The notes beneath the pieces are model-generated. The model was not told the origin of the DNA and did no database searches. It saw only the letters and a program-made list of their open reading frames with translations. Below are positions 16,895 through 25,860 of a stretch of 64,000 bases of DNA, piece after piece. The position numbers and the translations under genes are program-made. The first letter of the stretch is position 1, and each line of letters starts with the position of its first letter. The stretch lies in contig DBPV01000022.1 of assembly GCA_002304995.1 (NCBI GenBank), positions 42,813 through 106,812 on the forward strand. Direction: 5' to 3'. This stretch comes from Syntrophaceae bacterium UBA1411. Its GTDB lineage: Bacteria; Desulfobacterota; Syntrophia; Syntrophales; Smithellaceae.

Positions 16895-17246
16895 GCTTTT
16901 CTTCCTGTCGGGCGATTTGCGCCAAAAGCTTTTCAATCCGGTTGCCGTAGCCGAAGGACTTGTCGTGCACGAACATGATCTCCGGCACAAAACGCAGCTG
17001 CAGGCGGTGCCCCAGCTCCCGGCGCACAAATCCCCTGGCCCGGGTCAAGCCCGCCTGAACCTCTTCATTCAATTCATCCTTGCCCATTTCGACAAAGTAT
17101 ATCTTGGCGTTGCGGAGGTCGTCCGTCACCTTGACCGCTGTAATCGTCACGGCGTGCAGGCGGGGATCCTTGACCGCTTTGAGCAGAATATCGGACATCT
17201 CCGCCTGGATCAGCTCGCCGACCCGGTCCGCTCTTTTAAAATTCAT
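16887..17246 (-). CDS. rbfA: 30S ribosome-binding factor A
   Basis: A 119-residue KH-fold protein beginning NFKRADRVGELIQAEMSDILLKAVKDPRL, containing VKVTDDLRNAKIYFV and LQLRFVPEIMFVHDKSFGYGNRIEKLL, all standard for RbfA. It helps late 16S maturation in cold or fast growth. It overlaps both neighbours (DUF503 by 11 bases, nrnA by 8), indicating tight translational coupling. Confidence 0.95.
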   Translation of the reverse strand: MNFKRADRVGELIQAEMSDILLKAVKDPRLHAVTITAVKVTDDLRNAKIYFVEMGKDELNEEVQAGLTRARGFVRRELGHRLQLRFVPEIMFVHDKSFGYGNRIEKLLAQIARQEEKHD

Positions 17247-17574
17247 CGTATTTTCCTGCTTCCCAGTCCGGCGTTTCCGACAGATCGGACACCGCCATCA
17301 CTTCGATTTTCGAGCTCACCACCTCCGCCACCTGCATGTGCTCGATGAATGTGAGCAGGTGATCGACCTTGCTGCTGATATAGCGCGATTCATTGCCGGT
17401 AAGCGCAAATCCGATTTCGGCAAAGCGGTGGAGATCCAGATCGCCCACCTGGGCAATGGAAACGTTAAACTCGTTTTGCGCGCGTTTGATGATCTTGTTC
17501 AAAACGCTCCTTTTTTCCTTCAGGGAACCGGACTCCGGAATCCGCAGCCGGATGATGCCGTAACCGATAACCAT
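17236..17574 (-). CDS. DUF503 (YlxP-like) protein
   Basis: A 112-residue protein, VIGYGIIRLRIPESGSLKEKRSVLNKIIKRAQNEFNVSIAQVGDLDLHRFAEIG, typical of the DUF503/YlxP family found between infB and rbfA in many bacteria. It has a ferredoxin-like fold. A role in ribosome assembly is suspected from this position only; the biochemical function is not established. Confidence 0.88.
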   Translation of the reverse strand: MVIGYGIIRLRIPESGSLKEKRSVLNKIIKRAQNEFNVSIAQVGDLDLHRFAEIGFALTGNESRYISSKVDHLLTFIEHMQVAEVVSSKIEVMAVSDLSETPDWEAGKYDEF

Positions 17575-17590
17575 ACGTTCAGCCGTCCGC

Positions 17591-20248
17591 CTAAAGCTTT
17601 CTTTCCAGCTTCTCCATGATGTAGGCCTCGATCACGTCTCCCACGTGAATATCGTTGTAGCCCTCGACGCCGATGCCGCAGTCGAATCCGGCCAGCACCT
17701 CGCGGGCATCGTCCTTGAACCGCTTCAGCGACAGGAGCTTGCCGTCGAAGACGACCACACTGTCGCGCACCAGTTTGACCGAGGACGCGCGGGTGATCTT
17801 GCCGTCCAGCACATGGCAGCCGGCAACGATGCCGACCTTGGGCACACGGAAGAGCTCGCGGACTTCGGCGCGTCCCTGCACCACCTCCTTGTATTCCGGT
17901 TCCAGGAGGCCTTCCATGGCCGCCTTCACATCCGCGATCACGTTGTAGATAATGTCATAGAGCTTGATTTCCACGCCTTCCTGAGCGGCCAGTTCGCTCA
18001 CGCGGGCATCCGGACGGACGTTGAAGCCGATGATGATCGCGTTGGACGCGGAGGCCAGCATGACATCCGTTTCGCTGATGGCGCCCGTCGAACTGTGGAT
18101 CGTCTTGATCTGCACGTCTTCCGTCGACAGCTTCTTGAGCGCGTCGGAAATCGCTTCAATGGATCCCTGCACGTCGGCTTTGATGATCACGTTCAGATCC
18201 TTGACGCCTTCCTTGATCTTTTCATACAGCTGCTCGAGCGTGATCTTGGAAGACGCGGACAGTTCTTTTTCCCGCGTTTTGCGGATCCAGTATTCGGCAA
18301 TGCTGCGGGCTTTCTTTTCGTCTTCCACGCCGATGAATTCTCCGCCCGTCTGCGGCACGCTGGAAAAACCGATGACTTCCACCGGCATGGCGGGTCCGGC
18401 TTCCTTGACGCGGCGCCCCTGATCGTTGATCATGGCCCGGACGCGGCCGAATTCGGTCTTGGACACAAACGCGTCTCCTTCGCGGAGCGTACCCTGCTGA
18501 ATCAGCACGGTCGCCACCGGGCCGCGGCCGCGGTCCAGCTTCGCTTCAATGATGACGCCGCGCGCCGACAGAGTGGGATCCGCCTTGAGCTCCAGCACGT
18601 CCGCCTGCAGCAGGATCATTTCCAAAAGCTCTTCGATTCCGATTTTCTTTTTGGCCGACACTTCGCAAAAGATCGTGTCGCCGCCCCACTGTTCGGACAG
18701 GAGGCCGTGTTCGGTCAGCGCCTGCTTGATCTTTTCGGGCTCCGCGCCCGGCTTGTCGATCTTGTTCACGGCCACGATGATCGGCACGCCCGCCACCTTG
18801 GAATGGTTGATGGCTTCAACGGTCTGATCCATGACGCCGTCGTCGGCCGCCACCACCAGAACCACGATGTCCGTCACCTGGGCGCCGCGCGCGCGCATGG
18901 CCGTAAAGGCTTCATGACCGGGCGTATCCAGAAAAACGATGTCGCGGCCGTTGATGTGCACGTGGTAGGCGCCGATCGCCTGCGTGATGCCTCCCGCTTC
19001 GCCGTCGATCACATGGGTCTGGCGGATCGCGTCCAAAAGCGATGTTTTGCCGTGGTCGACGTGGCCCATGATCGTGACAATCGGGGCCCGGGGCAGCAGA
19101 TTTTCCTCGGCGACCTGGGGCCGGAGCAGCGTCTCGTCGAATTCGACTTCCGCCTTTTCCACCTGAAAACTGAATTCGGAGGCGACCAGCGCGGCAATAT
19201 CAAAATCGATCGACTGGTTGATGGTGGCCATCACGCCCATGCCCATCAGCTTATTGATGACATCGCCGGCCTTGACACCCATCCGCTTGGCCAGTTCGCC
19301 GGTCGTGATTGTCTCGCCGACACGGATGCGCCGTTTGATGGCCTTGGGCACGGTGATTTCGGTTTTCCGCATTTTAACGGGCGCGGCTTTCTTGTCTTCG
19401 CGCCATTTCGTGAAAATCACTTCCCGGTCGTCATCGACCTTTTTCAGCTTCTTTTCCCCTTTCTTTTCCAGGGTCTTGCGGCGGGGAACTTCCTTTTCTT
19501 CCTCAATGAAAACTTCCACCGGCCCCTTGCTTTTCTTCTTGGGCTTCTCAAATTCCCGCTTGATGATTTTTTCCGGCGGGGGCACAGCGGCTTTTTCGCC
19601 CGGCTTCAAAACCGGTTTGGCCGGCGCCTCTTTCTTTTCCTCCGGCCGGGAAATTTTGTGCCGCGACATCATCGGCGGGCGAACCGGCAAAATCACCGGC
19701 GGCTGCCGGGGCTTCTCCGGAGCCGGCGCCAGCGCCGGATGCAGAGGCTTTGCCGCCGGGACCGGTTCGGCCGGCGGGGCCGCCCCGGCGGGCGGGGCCG
19801 GTTCGACAGCGGGAGGTTCAGCCGGAGAGGCTTCCTTTTTGGCTTCGACAGCGGGAGCCGCCGGTTCGGCCGGCGCCTCCTCCTTGGGCAGGGCCGTTTC
19901 GGCAACCTCCGGAACGGCGGCCGGAGCTTCTTTTTTCGGCGCGGCCGGAGGCACGGGCTTTTCCGCCGCCGGCGTTTCTTCCTTCGACTCCGCCGCTTCT
20001 TCGGGAGGAGGAGCCTCAATCGGCGCACGCACCGCCCGGCGGCGGATGACGGTGGTCGTGATTCTCTCCTCGACAATCTGCCGCGGCGACGGGGCCTGGA
20101 GATCCTCTTTGACTCTCTCGATCTCGTGTTCCTCCAGTGTGCTGGCATGGGATTTGACCGTAATGCCCAACCTCTCCAGATGGGCGATCAGATCCTTGTT
20201 TTCCAGACCAAGCTCCTTGGCCAACTCGTGAACTCGCTTTTTCCCCAT
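17591..20248 (-). CDS. infB: Translation initiation factor IF-2
   Basis: An 885-residue IF-2 with an N-terminal IF2_N domain (MGKKRVHELAKELGLENKDL), a long Pro/Ala/Glu/Lys-rich disordered linker (about 70-290), a second IF2_N domain, the G domain with GHVDHGKTSLLD, DTPGHEAF and NKID, then domains II, III and IV. It places initiator tRNA on the 30S subunit. The low-complexity linker produces large open frames on the opposite strand that are not genes. Confidence 0.98.
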   Translation of the reverse strand: MGKKRVHELAKELGLENKDLIAHLERLGITVKSHASTLEEHEIERVKEDLQAPSPRQIVEERITTTVIRRRAVRAPIEAPPPEEAAESKEETPAAEKPVPPAAPKKEAPAAVPEVAETALPKEEAPAEPAAPAVEAKKEASPAEPPAVEPAPPAGAAPPAEPVPAAKPLHPALAPAPEKPRQPPVILPVRPPMMSRHKISRPEEKKEAPAKPVLKPGEKAAVPPPEKIIKREFEKPKKKSKGPVEVFIEEEKEVPRRKTLEKKGEKKLKKVDDDREVIFTKWREDKKAAPVKMRKTEITVPKAIKRRIRVGETITTGELAKRMGVKAGDVINKLMGMGVMATINQSIDFDIAALVASEFSFQVEKAEVEFDETLLRPQVAEENLLPRAPIVTIMGHVDHGKTSLLDAIRQTHVIDGEAGGITQAIGAYHVHINGRDIVFLDTPGHEAFTAMRARGAQVTDIVVLVVAADDGVMDQTVEAINHSKVAGVPIIVAVNKIDKPGAEPEKIKQALTEHGLLSEQWGGDTIFCEVSAKKKIGIEELLEMILLQADVLELKADPTLSARGVIIEAKLDRGRGPVATVLIQQGTLREGDAFVSKTEFGRVRAMINDQGRRVKEAGPAMPVEVIGFSSVPQTGGEFIGVEDEKKARSIAEYWIRKTREKELSASSKITLEQLYEKIKEGVKDLNVIIKADVQGSIEAISDALKKLSTEDVQIKTIHSSTGAISETDVMLASASNAIIIGFNVRPDARVSELAAQEGVEIKLYDIIYNVIADVKAAMEGLLEPEYKEVVQGRAEVRELFRVPKVGIVAGCHVLDGKITRASSVKLVRDSVVVFDGKLLSLKRFKDDAREVLAGFDCGIGVEGYNDIHVGDVIEAYIMEKLERKL

Positions 20249-20292
20249 TCCCGAAACTCCCTCAAGTCAAATAGTGGATCCCTGAAAAAAAA

Positions 20293-21555
20293 CTACACTT
20301 TCTTTTTTTCGCTCGTTTCTTCATCCAGCAGCGTGATAGCCTGCGCAATCCATTCCGTCGCCGTCTTTTCACCCACGCCGGGAATCGCGGAAAGCGCTTC
20401 CGGCTCCATCGCCGCCAGCATCGCAATGCTCTTGATGCCCTGAACGGACAGCTTTTCGGCCATGGCCGGTCCGATGCCGGGGATGCGGGTCAGCGCCATG
20501 TGCGCGTTTTCATCCTTTTCCGCCGCCATCGTTTCGCTCTTCACATCGATTTTCCAGCCGGTCAGCTTGACCGCCAGACGGACGTTCTGTCCGTTTTTGC
20601 CGATGGCGAGCGACAGCTGGTCGTCGGGAACGATCACCGTCATCGCCCGGTTTTCCTCGTCAACGAACACGCGGTTGACCTTGGCGGGCGACAGGGCGCT
20701 CGAGACGTATTTGGCCGCGTCCTCGGTATAGGGAATAATATCGATTTTTTCGCCGCGCAGCTCCTGGACGACGCTCTGCACGCGGGTGCCGCGCATGCCG
20801 ACGCAGGCGCCGACCGGGTCGATGTCCTTGTCCTTGGCCTTCACGGCGATCTTGCCGCGCTTGCCCGGTTCGCGGGCTACGCTCACGATGTCGATGAGCC
20901 CTTCGGAAATTTCCGGCACCTCCACTTCAAACAGCGCTTTCAGGAAGGAGGGATGGGTGCGGGATAAAACGATCTGCGCGCCCTTGGCGTTCTTTTTCAC
21001 ATCGAAAAGGTAGGTCCGGATGCGTTCGCCGCGCTTGTAAGTCTCGCGGTGGATCTGTTCGGCCGGCGGCACTACGCCTTCGGCGCGCCCCAGATTGACA
21101 ATGATGTTGCCGCCTTCAAACCGCTGCACGAAACCGTTGATCAGTTCCCCCTTGCGGTCCTTGTACTCATCGTAAATATTGTCGCGTTCCGCATCCTTGA
21201 CGCGCTGAATGATGATCTGCTTGGCCATCTGCACGGCGATGCGGCCAAAGGAGCTGGTTTCGATTTTCATTCCCAGGGAGTCACCGGGTTCGGCGCCTTC
21301 ATCGAGCGTTCTGCGCGCTTCATCTTTGGAAATCTGTGTTTCTGGATCGAGCACTTTGTCGACGACCGTTTTGAACTGGAAAACCTCGATTTCGCCGGCG
21401 TCGTCATTGTAATGGGCCTCGATATCCACGTTCTGCCCCAGTTTTTTGCGCGCCGCCGTCAACATCGCGGCTTCGAGGGCTTCCGTGATAATCTGTTTGT
21501 CGATCCCTCTGTCCTTACCCATCTGCTCGATCAGACGTTTAAGTTCATGAAACAT
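20293..21555 (-). CDS. nusA: Transcription termination/antitermination factor NusA
   Basis: A 420-residue NusA: N-terminal RNAP-binding domain, S1 domain (DRKGELINGFVQRFEGGNIIVNLG), two KH domains with GVGVACVGMRGTRVQ-like GACVGMRGTRVQSVVQEL and AIGKNGQNVRLAVKLTGW, and one C-terminal HhH region (IPGIGPAMAEKLSVQGI, IPGVGEKTATEWI). It modulates pausing and termination, and is a known autoregulator of its own operon in E. coli. It lies between rimP and infB. Confidence 0.97.
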   Translation of the reverse strand: MFHELKRLIEQMGKDRGIDKQIITEALEAAMLTAARKKLGQNVDIEAHYNDDAGEIEVFQFKTVVDKVLDPETQISKDEARRTLDEGAEPGDSLGMKIETSSFGRIAVQMAKQIIIQRVKDAERDNIYDEYKDRKGELINGFVQRFEGGNIIVNLGRAEGVVPPAEQIHRETYKRGERIRTYLFDVKKNAKGAQIVLSRTHPSFLKALFEVEVPEISEGLIDIVSVAREPGKRGKIAVKAKDKDIDPVGACVGMRGTRVQSVVQELRGEKIDIIPYTEDAAKYVSSALSPAKVNRVFVDEENRAMTVIVPDDQLSLAIGKNGQNVRLAVKLTGWKIDVKSETMAAEKDENAHMALTRIPGIGPAMAEKLSVQGIKSIAMLAAMEPEALSAIPGVGEKTATEWIAQAITLLDEETSEKKKV

Positions 21556-21622
21556 TTAAATTCCCTCCATTTTTCCAGCACTCGGGCTTTAGCAACCTTA
21601 CAGCCTTCAGGCGTTTTGATCA

Positions 21623-22105
21623 TTATGCAATCACGGCTGTTTCATCCACCAGATTGGCTTTGGCAATGTCTTTTTTCGGTATGCTGTACACTTTTGCCGC
21701 CACGTCCAGGCGGACAACTTTATCACCATTTTCTTCCGTAAATTCAATCAGTTTACCCTGAAAATTCTTCATGCCGTCGATTTTACTGTGCGTCTTGAGC
21801 CTGACATTGGCGCCGATGAACCTTTCGAAATCGACGTCCCGAAAAAGCGGACGGTCAAGGCCTGGCGACGATACTTCCAGCGTGTAGGGACCGCGGGACA
21901 GATCGTGGACGTCCAGAATGTCGCCCACCTGGTTGCTGACGGTCGTGCAGTCGTCCAGCGTCACACCGCCTTCCTTATCCAGAAAAAGACGGAAAACCCA
22001 GCGGGAGTGCATTTTCAGGCACTCGACGAAAATGAGTTCCATCCCCTCGGCCAAGGCGACCGGCTCGGCCAGCCGCCATATTCTGTCCCTTAAGTCATCG
22101 TACAT
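21623..22105 (-). CDS. rimP: Ribosome maturation factor RimP
   Basis: A 160-residue protein with RIWRLAEPVALAEGMELIFVECLKM, the conserved VTLDDCTTVSNQVGDILDV and YTLEVSSPGLDRPLFRDVDFERFIG. RimP assists 30S assembly. ATG at 22105 is chosen because the longer frame begins inside a terminator hairpin. First gene of the rimP-nusA-infB operon. Confidence 0.94.
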   Translation of the reverse strand: MYDDLRDRIWRLAEPVALAEGMELIFVECLKMHSRWVFRLFLDKEGGVTLDDCTTVSNQVGDILDVHDLSRGPYTLEVSSPGLDRPLFRDVDFERFIGANVRLKTHSKIDGMKNFQGKLIEFTEENGDKVVRLDVAAKVYSIPKKDIAKANLVDETAVIA

Positions 22106-22120
22106 ATCGATTCGCTTCAG

Positions 22121-22149
22121 AAAATAAAAAAGTGGGCGAAAGCCCACTT
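22121..22149 (-). terminator. Intrinsic terminator in the rimP leader (attenuator)
   Basis: On the minus strand AAGTGGGC pairs perfectly with GCCCACTT around a TTTC loop and runs into TTTTATTTT. It ends about 16 bases before the rimP start codon, so it must be read through for the operon to be expressed. This resembles the leader terminators described upstream of rimP-nusA operons. Confidence 0.85.
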
Positions 22150-22254
22150 CAGCATACTACTTTCCGTGATGGTCGGGTTGCACCTACCACATACCAGGAG
22201 GCATTGCAAGCACTATTTGCCGCCCCGGAAGGGGCATGCCGGCAGACTGTATAA
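22150..22254 (-). promoter_or_regulatory. rimP leader between tRNA-Gly and the terminator
   Basis: This 105-base stretch contains a CCCC-GGAA-GGGG hairpin (22224-22235) enclosed by TGCC/GGCA, then an unpaired-looking segment (ACGGAAAGTAGTATGCTG on the minus strand) directly before the terminator stem. No coding sequence or extra promoter is evident, so transcripts probably come from the tRNA promoter. Confidence 0.5.
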
Positions 22255-22329
22255 TGGAGCGGGCGATGGGGCTCGAACCCACGGCGTCCAGCTTGGGAAG
22301 CTGACATTCTACCACTGAATTACGCCCGC
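22255..22329 (-). tRNA. tRNA-Gly (anticodon CCC), CCA encoded
   Basis: Minus-strand sequence starts GCGGGCG, which pairs with CGCCCGC near the 3' end, followed by discriminator T and an encoded CCA (22255-22257). The D-loop AATTCAGTGGTAGAAT, anticodon stem-loop CAGCTTCCCAAGCTG (anticodon CCC) and T-arm GTGGGTTCGAGCCCCAT are all intact. It lies upstream of rimP on the same strand, as metY does in E. coli. Confidence 0.96.
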
Positions 22330-22342
22330 TCACGGCCTGGAA

Positions 22343-22370
22343 CTTTTATTCAACAGAGCATTTTTGTCAA
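22343..22370 (-). promoter_or_regulatory. Promoter of tRNA-Gly (and possibly rimP operon)
   Basis: TTGACA (22370-22365) and TAAAAG (22348-22343) are separated by 16 bases on the minus strand, about 14 bases before the tRNA 5' end. Confidence 0.7.
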
Positions 22371-22411
22371 GGTTTTTTTACGGATAGACGTCCGGGAGCC
22401 TCTCTTGCCGG

Positions 22412-22439
22412 TTGACAGCCAAAGAATTATTGGTTAAGA
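22412..22439 (+). promoter_or_regulatory. Possible promoter of prfC
   Basis: TTGACA (22412-22417) with TTAAGA (22434-22439) at a 16-base spacing, about 57 bases upstream of the TTG start of prfC. Confidence 0.45.
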
Positions 22440-22495
22440 GGCGACACTCCTGAAAAGGTTCAAGGACAACGGCAAGGGCAGGGTAGAGAACAATA

Positions 22496-24082
22496 TTGAG
22501 CAAGCAATTATTAAAAGAAATCGAACGGCGGCGGACGTTCGGCATCATCAGCCACCCGGACGCGGGCAAAACGACGCTCACCGAAAAGCTGCTGCTGTTC
22601 GGCGGGGCCATCCAGCTCGCCGGGGCGGTGAAAGCGCGCAAGGCCTCCCGGCACGCGCTTTCCGACTGGATGTCGATCGAAAAGGAACGCGGCATTTCCG
22701 TTACGTCGTCCGTCATGAAGTTCGACTACGCGGACTGTGAAATCAATCTGCTCGACACGCCCGGCCATCAGGACTTTTCCGAAGACACGTACCGGGTGCT
22801 GACGGCAGTGGACAGCGCGCTGATGGTGATCGACGGCGCCAAGGGCGTCGAGACGCAGACGCAGAAGCTCATGGAAGTCTGCCGCCTGCGCAACACTCCC
22901 ATCATCACCTTTATTAATAAATTCGACCGGGACTGCCTGGCTCCGCTGGACATTCTCGCGGATATCGAAGACAAACTGCAAATTGAATGCTCCCCGCTTT
23001 CCTGGCCGATCGGCATGGGCAAACGTTTTCGGGGCGTTTACAATCTGTACAGCCGCACCCTTCATCTCTTTATGCCGGGCAAGGCCAGGCGCTCCGACGA
23101 GGGCGTCGTCATCAGCGATCTCCATGATCCGCTCCTCGACGAGCTTTTGGACAGTCAGGCCGCCGAGCTGCGCGAAGAAATTGCGCTTCTGGAAGGAGCG
23201 GCCAATCCCTTCGCCGTCAGGGACTATTTGAAAGCGGGCCAGACGCCGGTTTTTTTCGGCAGCGCCATCAACAACTTCGGCGTCAAGGAGCTGCTCGATG
23301 CTTTCGTGGCCATTGCGCCGCCGCCTTCCCCCCGCCCCGCGACGACGCGGATCGTCAATCCGGAGGAAGAGGAGTTTTCCGGGTTCGTCTTTAAAATTCA
23401 GGCCAATATGGATCCGGCGCACCGTGACCGCATCGCGTTCATGCGGATTTGTTCGGGCAAATTCGAACGGGGCATGCGCGTGGTGCACCATCGCCTGGAC
23501 AAGGAAATCTCCCTGTCCAACGCCACCATTTTCATGGCGCAGGACCGCACGCACGTCGACGAGGCGTATCCCGGCGACATCATCGGCCTGCACAATCACG
23601 GCACGATCAAGGTCGGCGACACCTTTTCACAAAAGGAGCCTCTCAAATTCACGGGTATTCCTCATTTCGCCCCGGAGCATTTCTGCCGGGTGCGCCTCAA
23701 GGATCCCCTGCGCATCAAGCATCTGCAAAAGGGGCTGGTACAGTTGGCCGAAGAGGGCGCCATTCAGGTTTTCCGGCCTCTCTGGGGATCGGACAATATT
23801 CTGGGCGCCGTCGGGGCCCTGCAGTTCGAGGTCACCATGTCCCGTCTGAAAAATGAATACAGCGTCTACGCCGATTATGAGAAAGCAGACTACGCCGCCG
23901 CCCGCTGGGTCACCGGCGACGACGCAAAAAGGCTGGACGATTTTCAGAAAAAAAATTTCAGCAACCTGGCCATGGACACGGAAGGCAATCTCGTATATCT
24001 TGCGTCAAGCGAGTGGCGGTTGTCCCATATCATGGAGGAATGGCCGCAGATCCGGTTCCACAAAACCATGGAAAAAAGCTGA
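22496..24082 (+). CDS. prfC: Peptide chain release factor 3
   Basis: A 528-residue translational GTPase with ISHPDAGKTTLTEKLLLFGGAIQLAG, the RF3-type switch segment SDWMSIEKERGISVTSSVM, DTPGHQDFSEDTYR and NKFDRDC. These, plus the C-terminal RPLWGSDNILGAVGALQFEV, separate RF3 from EF-G. RF3 recycles RF1/RF2 after termination. The start is TTG with only a weak AGAG upstream; no ATG fits the family N-terminus. The next gene (cupin) follows after 27 bases. Confidence 0.95.
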   Translation: MSKQLLKEIERRRTFGIISHPDAGKTTLTEKLLLFGGAIQLAGAVKARKASRHALSDWMSIEKERGISVTSSVMKFDYADCEINLLDTPGHQDFSEDTYRVLTAVDSALMVIDGAKGVETQTQKLMEVCRLRNTPIITFINKFDRDCLAPLDILADIEDKLQIECSPLSWPIGMGKRFRGVYNLYSRTLHLFMPGKARRSDEGVVISDLHDPLLDELLDSQAAELREEIALLEGAANPFAVRDYLKAGQTPVFFGSAINNFGVKELLDAFVAIAPPPSPRPATTRIVNPEEEEFSGFVFKIQANMDPAHRDRIAFMRICSGKFERGMRVVHHRLDKEISLSNATIFMAQDRTHVDEAYPGDIIGLHNHGTIKVGDTFSQKEPLKFTGIPHFAPEHFCRVRLKDPLRIKHLQKGLVQLAEEGAIQVFRPLWGSDNILGAVGALQFEVTMSRLKNEYSVYADYEKADYAAARWVTGDDAKRLDDFQKKNFSNLAMDTEGNLVYLASSEWRLSHIMEEWPQIRFHKTMEKS

Positions 24083-24109
24083 TCCAAGGGGCTCTCTGGG
24101 AGATCCGGC

Positions 24110-24460
24110 ATGAAAATCCTTTCTTATTCGAGCGTGGCACCAACCCGCTTCGAGGGCGGTTCAGCCCGGGGCGTCGCCGGCCGCGTGGTCATCGGCAAAG
24201 ACGACGGCGCAGAGCATTTCTGCATGCGCGTTTTTGAACTCGCCCCCGAAGGGCACACTCCCGCCCATGCCCATGCCTGGGAGCATGAAATTTTTGTCCA
24301 CGCGGGCAGCGGCGAAGCATTTGCCGACGGGCAATGGCACTCCCTCGACCCCGGTACCGTTCTTTTCATTCCGGCCGGAAAAGAGCACCAGATCCGCAAC
24401 ACCGGAAAAAATACGCTGGTGTTTGTGTGCCTGATCCCGGCAGGCGTTCCCGAACTGTGA
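24110..24460 (+). CDS. Small cupin-domain protein
   Basis: A 116-residue single cupin with the metal-binding motif HTPAHAHAWEHEIFVHAGSG (motif 1) and PGTVLFIPAGKEHQIRNTG (motif 2). Three or four histidines and one Glu are placed as in metal-binding cupins. The substrate cannot be deduced. It lies between prfC and an MFS transporter on the plus strand, so it may be co-expressed with either. Confidence 0.8.
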   Translation: MKILSYSSVAPTRFEGGSARGVAGRVVIGKDDGAEHFCMRVFELAPEGHTPAHAHAWEHEIFVHAGSGEAFADGQWHSLDPGTVLFIPAGKEHQIRNTGKNTLVFVCLIPAGVPEL

Positions 24461-24527
24461 ATTCCGCAGACGCCGCCCGAAGAATTCAGCTCCGGCGCTC
24501 AAAGACTATTCCCGAAGGCTTTCGGAC

Positions 24528-25817
24528 ATGAGTTTTGCCAGATACCGCTATCTGATTTTTGTCCTGCTCGGCACCGCCTACCTCCTGGTTTTCTTTCACC
24601 GGCTGGCCCCGGCCGTCGTAGCCGTCGATATGATGGCCGACCTGCAAACCGGCGGCGCGCTGATGGGCCTTCTGGCCTCGGCTTATTTTTACCCCTATGC
24701 CCTCATGCAGATTCCCGCCGGACTCCTGTCGGATACCTGGGGCCCCCGACGCTCCGTGGTGGCGTTCTTTTCCGTGGCGGCGGCCGGATCCATCCTTCTG
24801 GGCTTCACCCAGAACGTGACCATGGCCATCACGGCGCGCGTCCTGGTCGGCCTGGGCGTGGCGATGGTCTTCATTCCGACGCTGAAAATCCTCACCCGCT
24901 GGTTTGAGGCTCACGAGTTTTCCCGGATGACCAGCCTTTTAATGTCGCTGGGCGGCGTGGGGGCCTTTACAGCGTCCACGCCGCTGGCCTTTTTAAGCGA
25001 CGCCATCACCTGGCGCGGCAGCATGATCGTCATCGGCGTCGCCACGCTGGCCATCTCCGCACTGATCTGGCGTCTGGTGCGCGACACTCCCGAGCAGTCC
25101 GGCTACCGGCCGCTCACCAACTGCGCCATCGACAACACCTGCGACGGCGTGAAATACGGACTTCTGGGCGGCATCTTTCTGGTCCTGAAAAACAAAATCT
25201 TCTGGCCGATGGCGCTTTGCAACTTCTTCGGCGCCCTCGTGACGCTGAGCTTCAACGGCCTGTGGGGCGGCCCCTTTCTCATGCACGCCTACGGGCTTTC
25301 GCGGACCCAGGCCGGCGGCGTACTGTCGATGATGGCTGTGGGCCTGATCTTCGGCGCGCCGTTCTGGAACTGGCTTTCCCACCAGGTGCTGTACTCGCGC
25401 AAAAAGGTCCTGCTCATCAGCCAGTTTTCCGGCCTTTGCCTTTTTGCCCCGCTCGCTTTCTTTACCGCCGGTTTCTCCGTCCTCCAGCTCTATCTGTGGT
25501 GCTTTTTCTTCAACTTCTCCATGTGCAGCATGGTGGTGGTCGGCTATTCGGCGATCAAGGAATCCTTTCCTCTGCAGATCTCCGGCACCGCCACAGGCGT
25601 CCTGAACATCTTCCCCTTTGCCGGCGCCGCCCTGGGACAGCCGCTCATCGGCTGGTATCTGGATTCCGCGGGCGCCATCGGCGGCCGCTATCCCGTGGAA
25701 GCCTATTCGGGCGCGTTTAAAATGTGCCTGATTTCCCTGGTCGTAGCGTTTTTCTGCAGCACGCTGGTCAGGGAAACCCTGCCGCCGAAGACACCCGGGC
25801 CGAAGACGGTTCTTTAG
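24528..25817 (+). CDS. MFS transporter, 12 transmembrane helices
   Basis: A 429-residue major facilitator protein with about twelve hydrophobic helices. The family loop motif is GLLSDTWGPRRSV after helix 2, and the second half has a matching loop before SRKKVLLISQ. N-terminal FFHRLAPAVVAVDMMADL resembles anion/organic-acid MFS carriers (nitrate- or glycerol-phosphate-like groups). Substrate unknown. It is convergent with the TAXI-type gene at its 3' end. Confidence 0.82.
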   Translation: MSFARYRYLIFVLLGTAYLLVFFHRLAPAVVAVDMMADLQTGGALMGLLASAYFYPYALMQIPAGLLSDTWGPRRSVVAFFSVAAAGSILLGFTQNVTMAITARVLVGLGVAMVFIPTLKILTRWFEAHEFSRMTSLLMSLGGVGAFTASTPLAFLSDAITWRGSMIVIGVATLAISALIWRLVRDTPEQSGYRPLTNCAIDNTCDGVKYGLLGGIFLVLKNKIFWPMALCNFFGALVTLSFNGLWGGPFLMHAYGLSRTQAGGVLSMMAVGLIFGAPFWNWLSHQVLYSRKKVLLISQFSGLCLFAPLAFFTAGFSVLQLYLWCFFFNFSMCSMVVVGYSAIKESFPLQISGTATGVLNIFPFAGAALGQPLIGWYLDSAGAIGGRYPVEAYSGAFKMCLISLVVAFFCSTLVRETLPPKTPGPKTVL

Positions 25818-25860
25818 CGCCGGGGAATCTCTTTCCTTGGATTTTGCGCAGAGGGGAATC

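Noticed and set aside
17645..20443. A 932-residue open frame on the plus strand
   Set aside because: It is antisense to infB and reads through the Pro/Ala/Glu-rich linker. Its His/Arg/Phe-rich composition is typical of a GC-rich shadow frame, and infB itself is unmistakable.
21623..22147. Longer rimP starting at 22147
   Set aside because: This start lies inside the leader terminator hairpin; the ATG at 22105 gives the normal RimP N-terminus.
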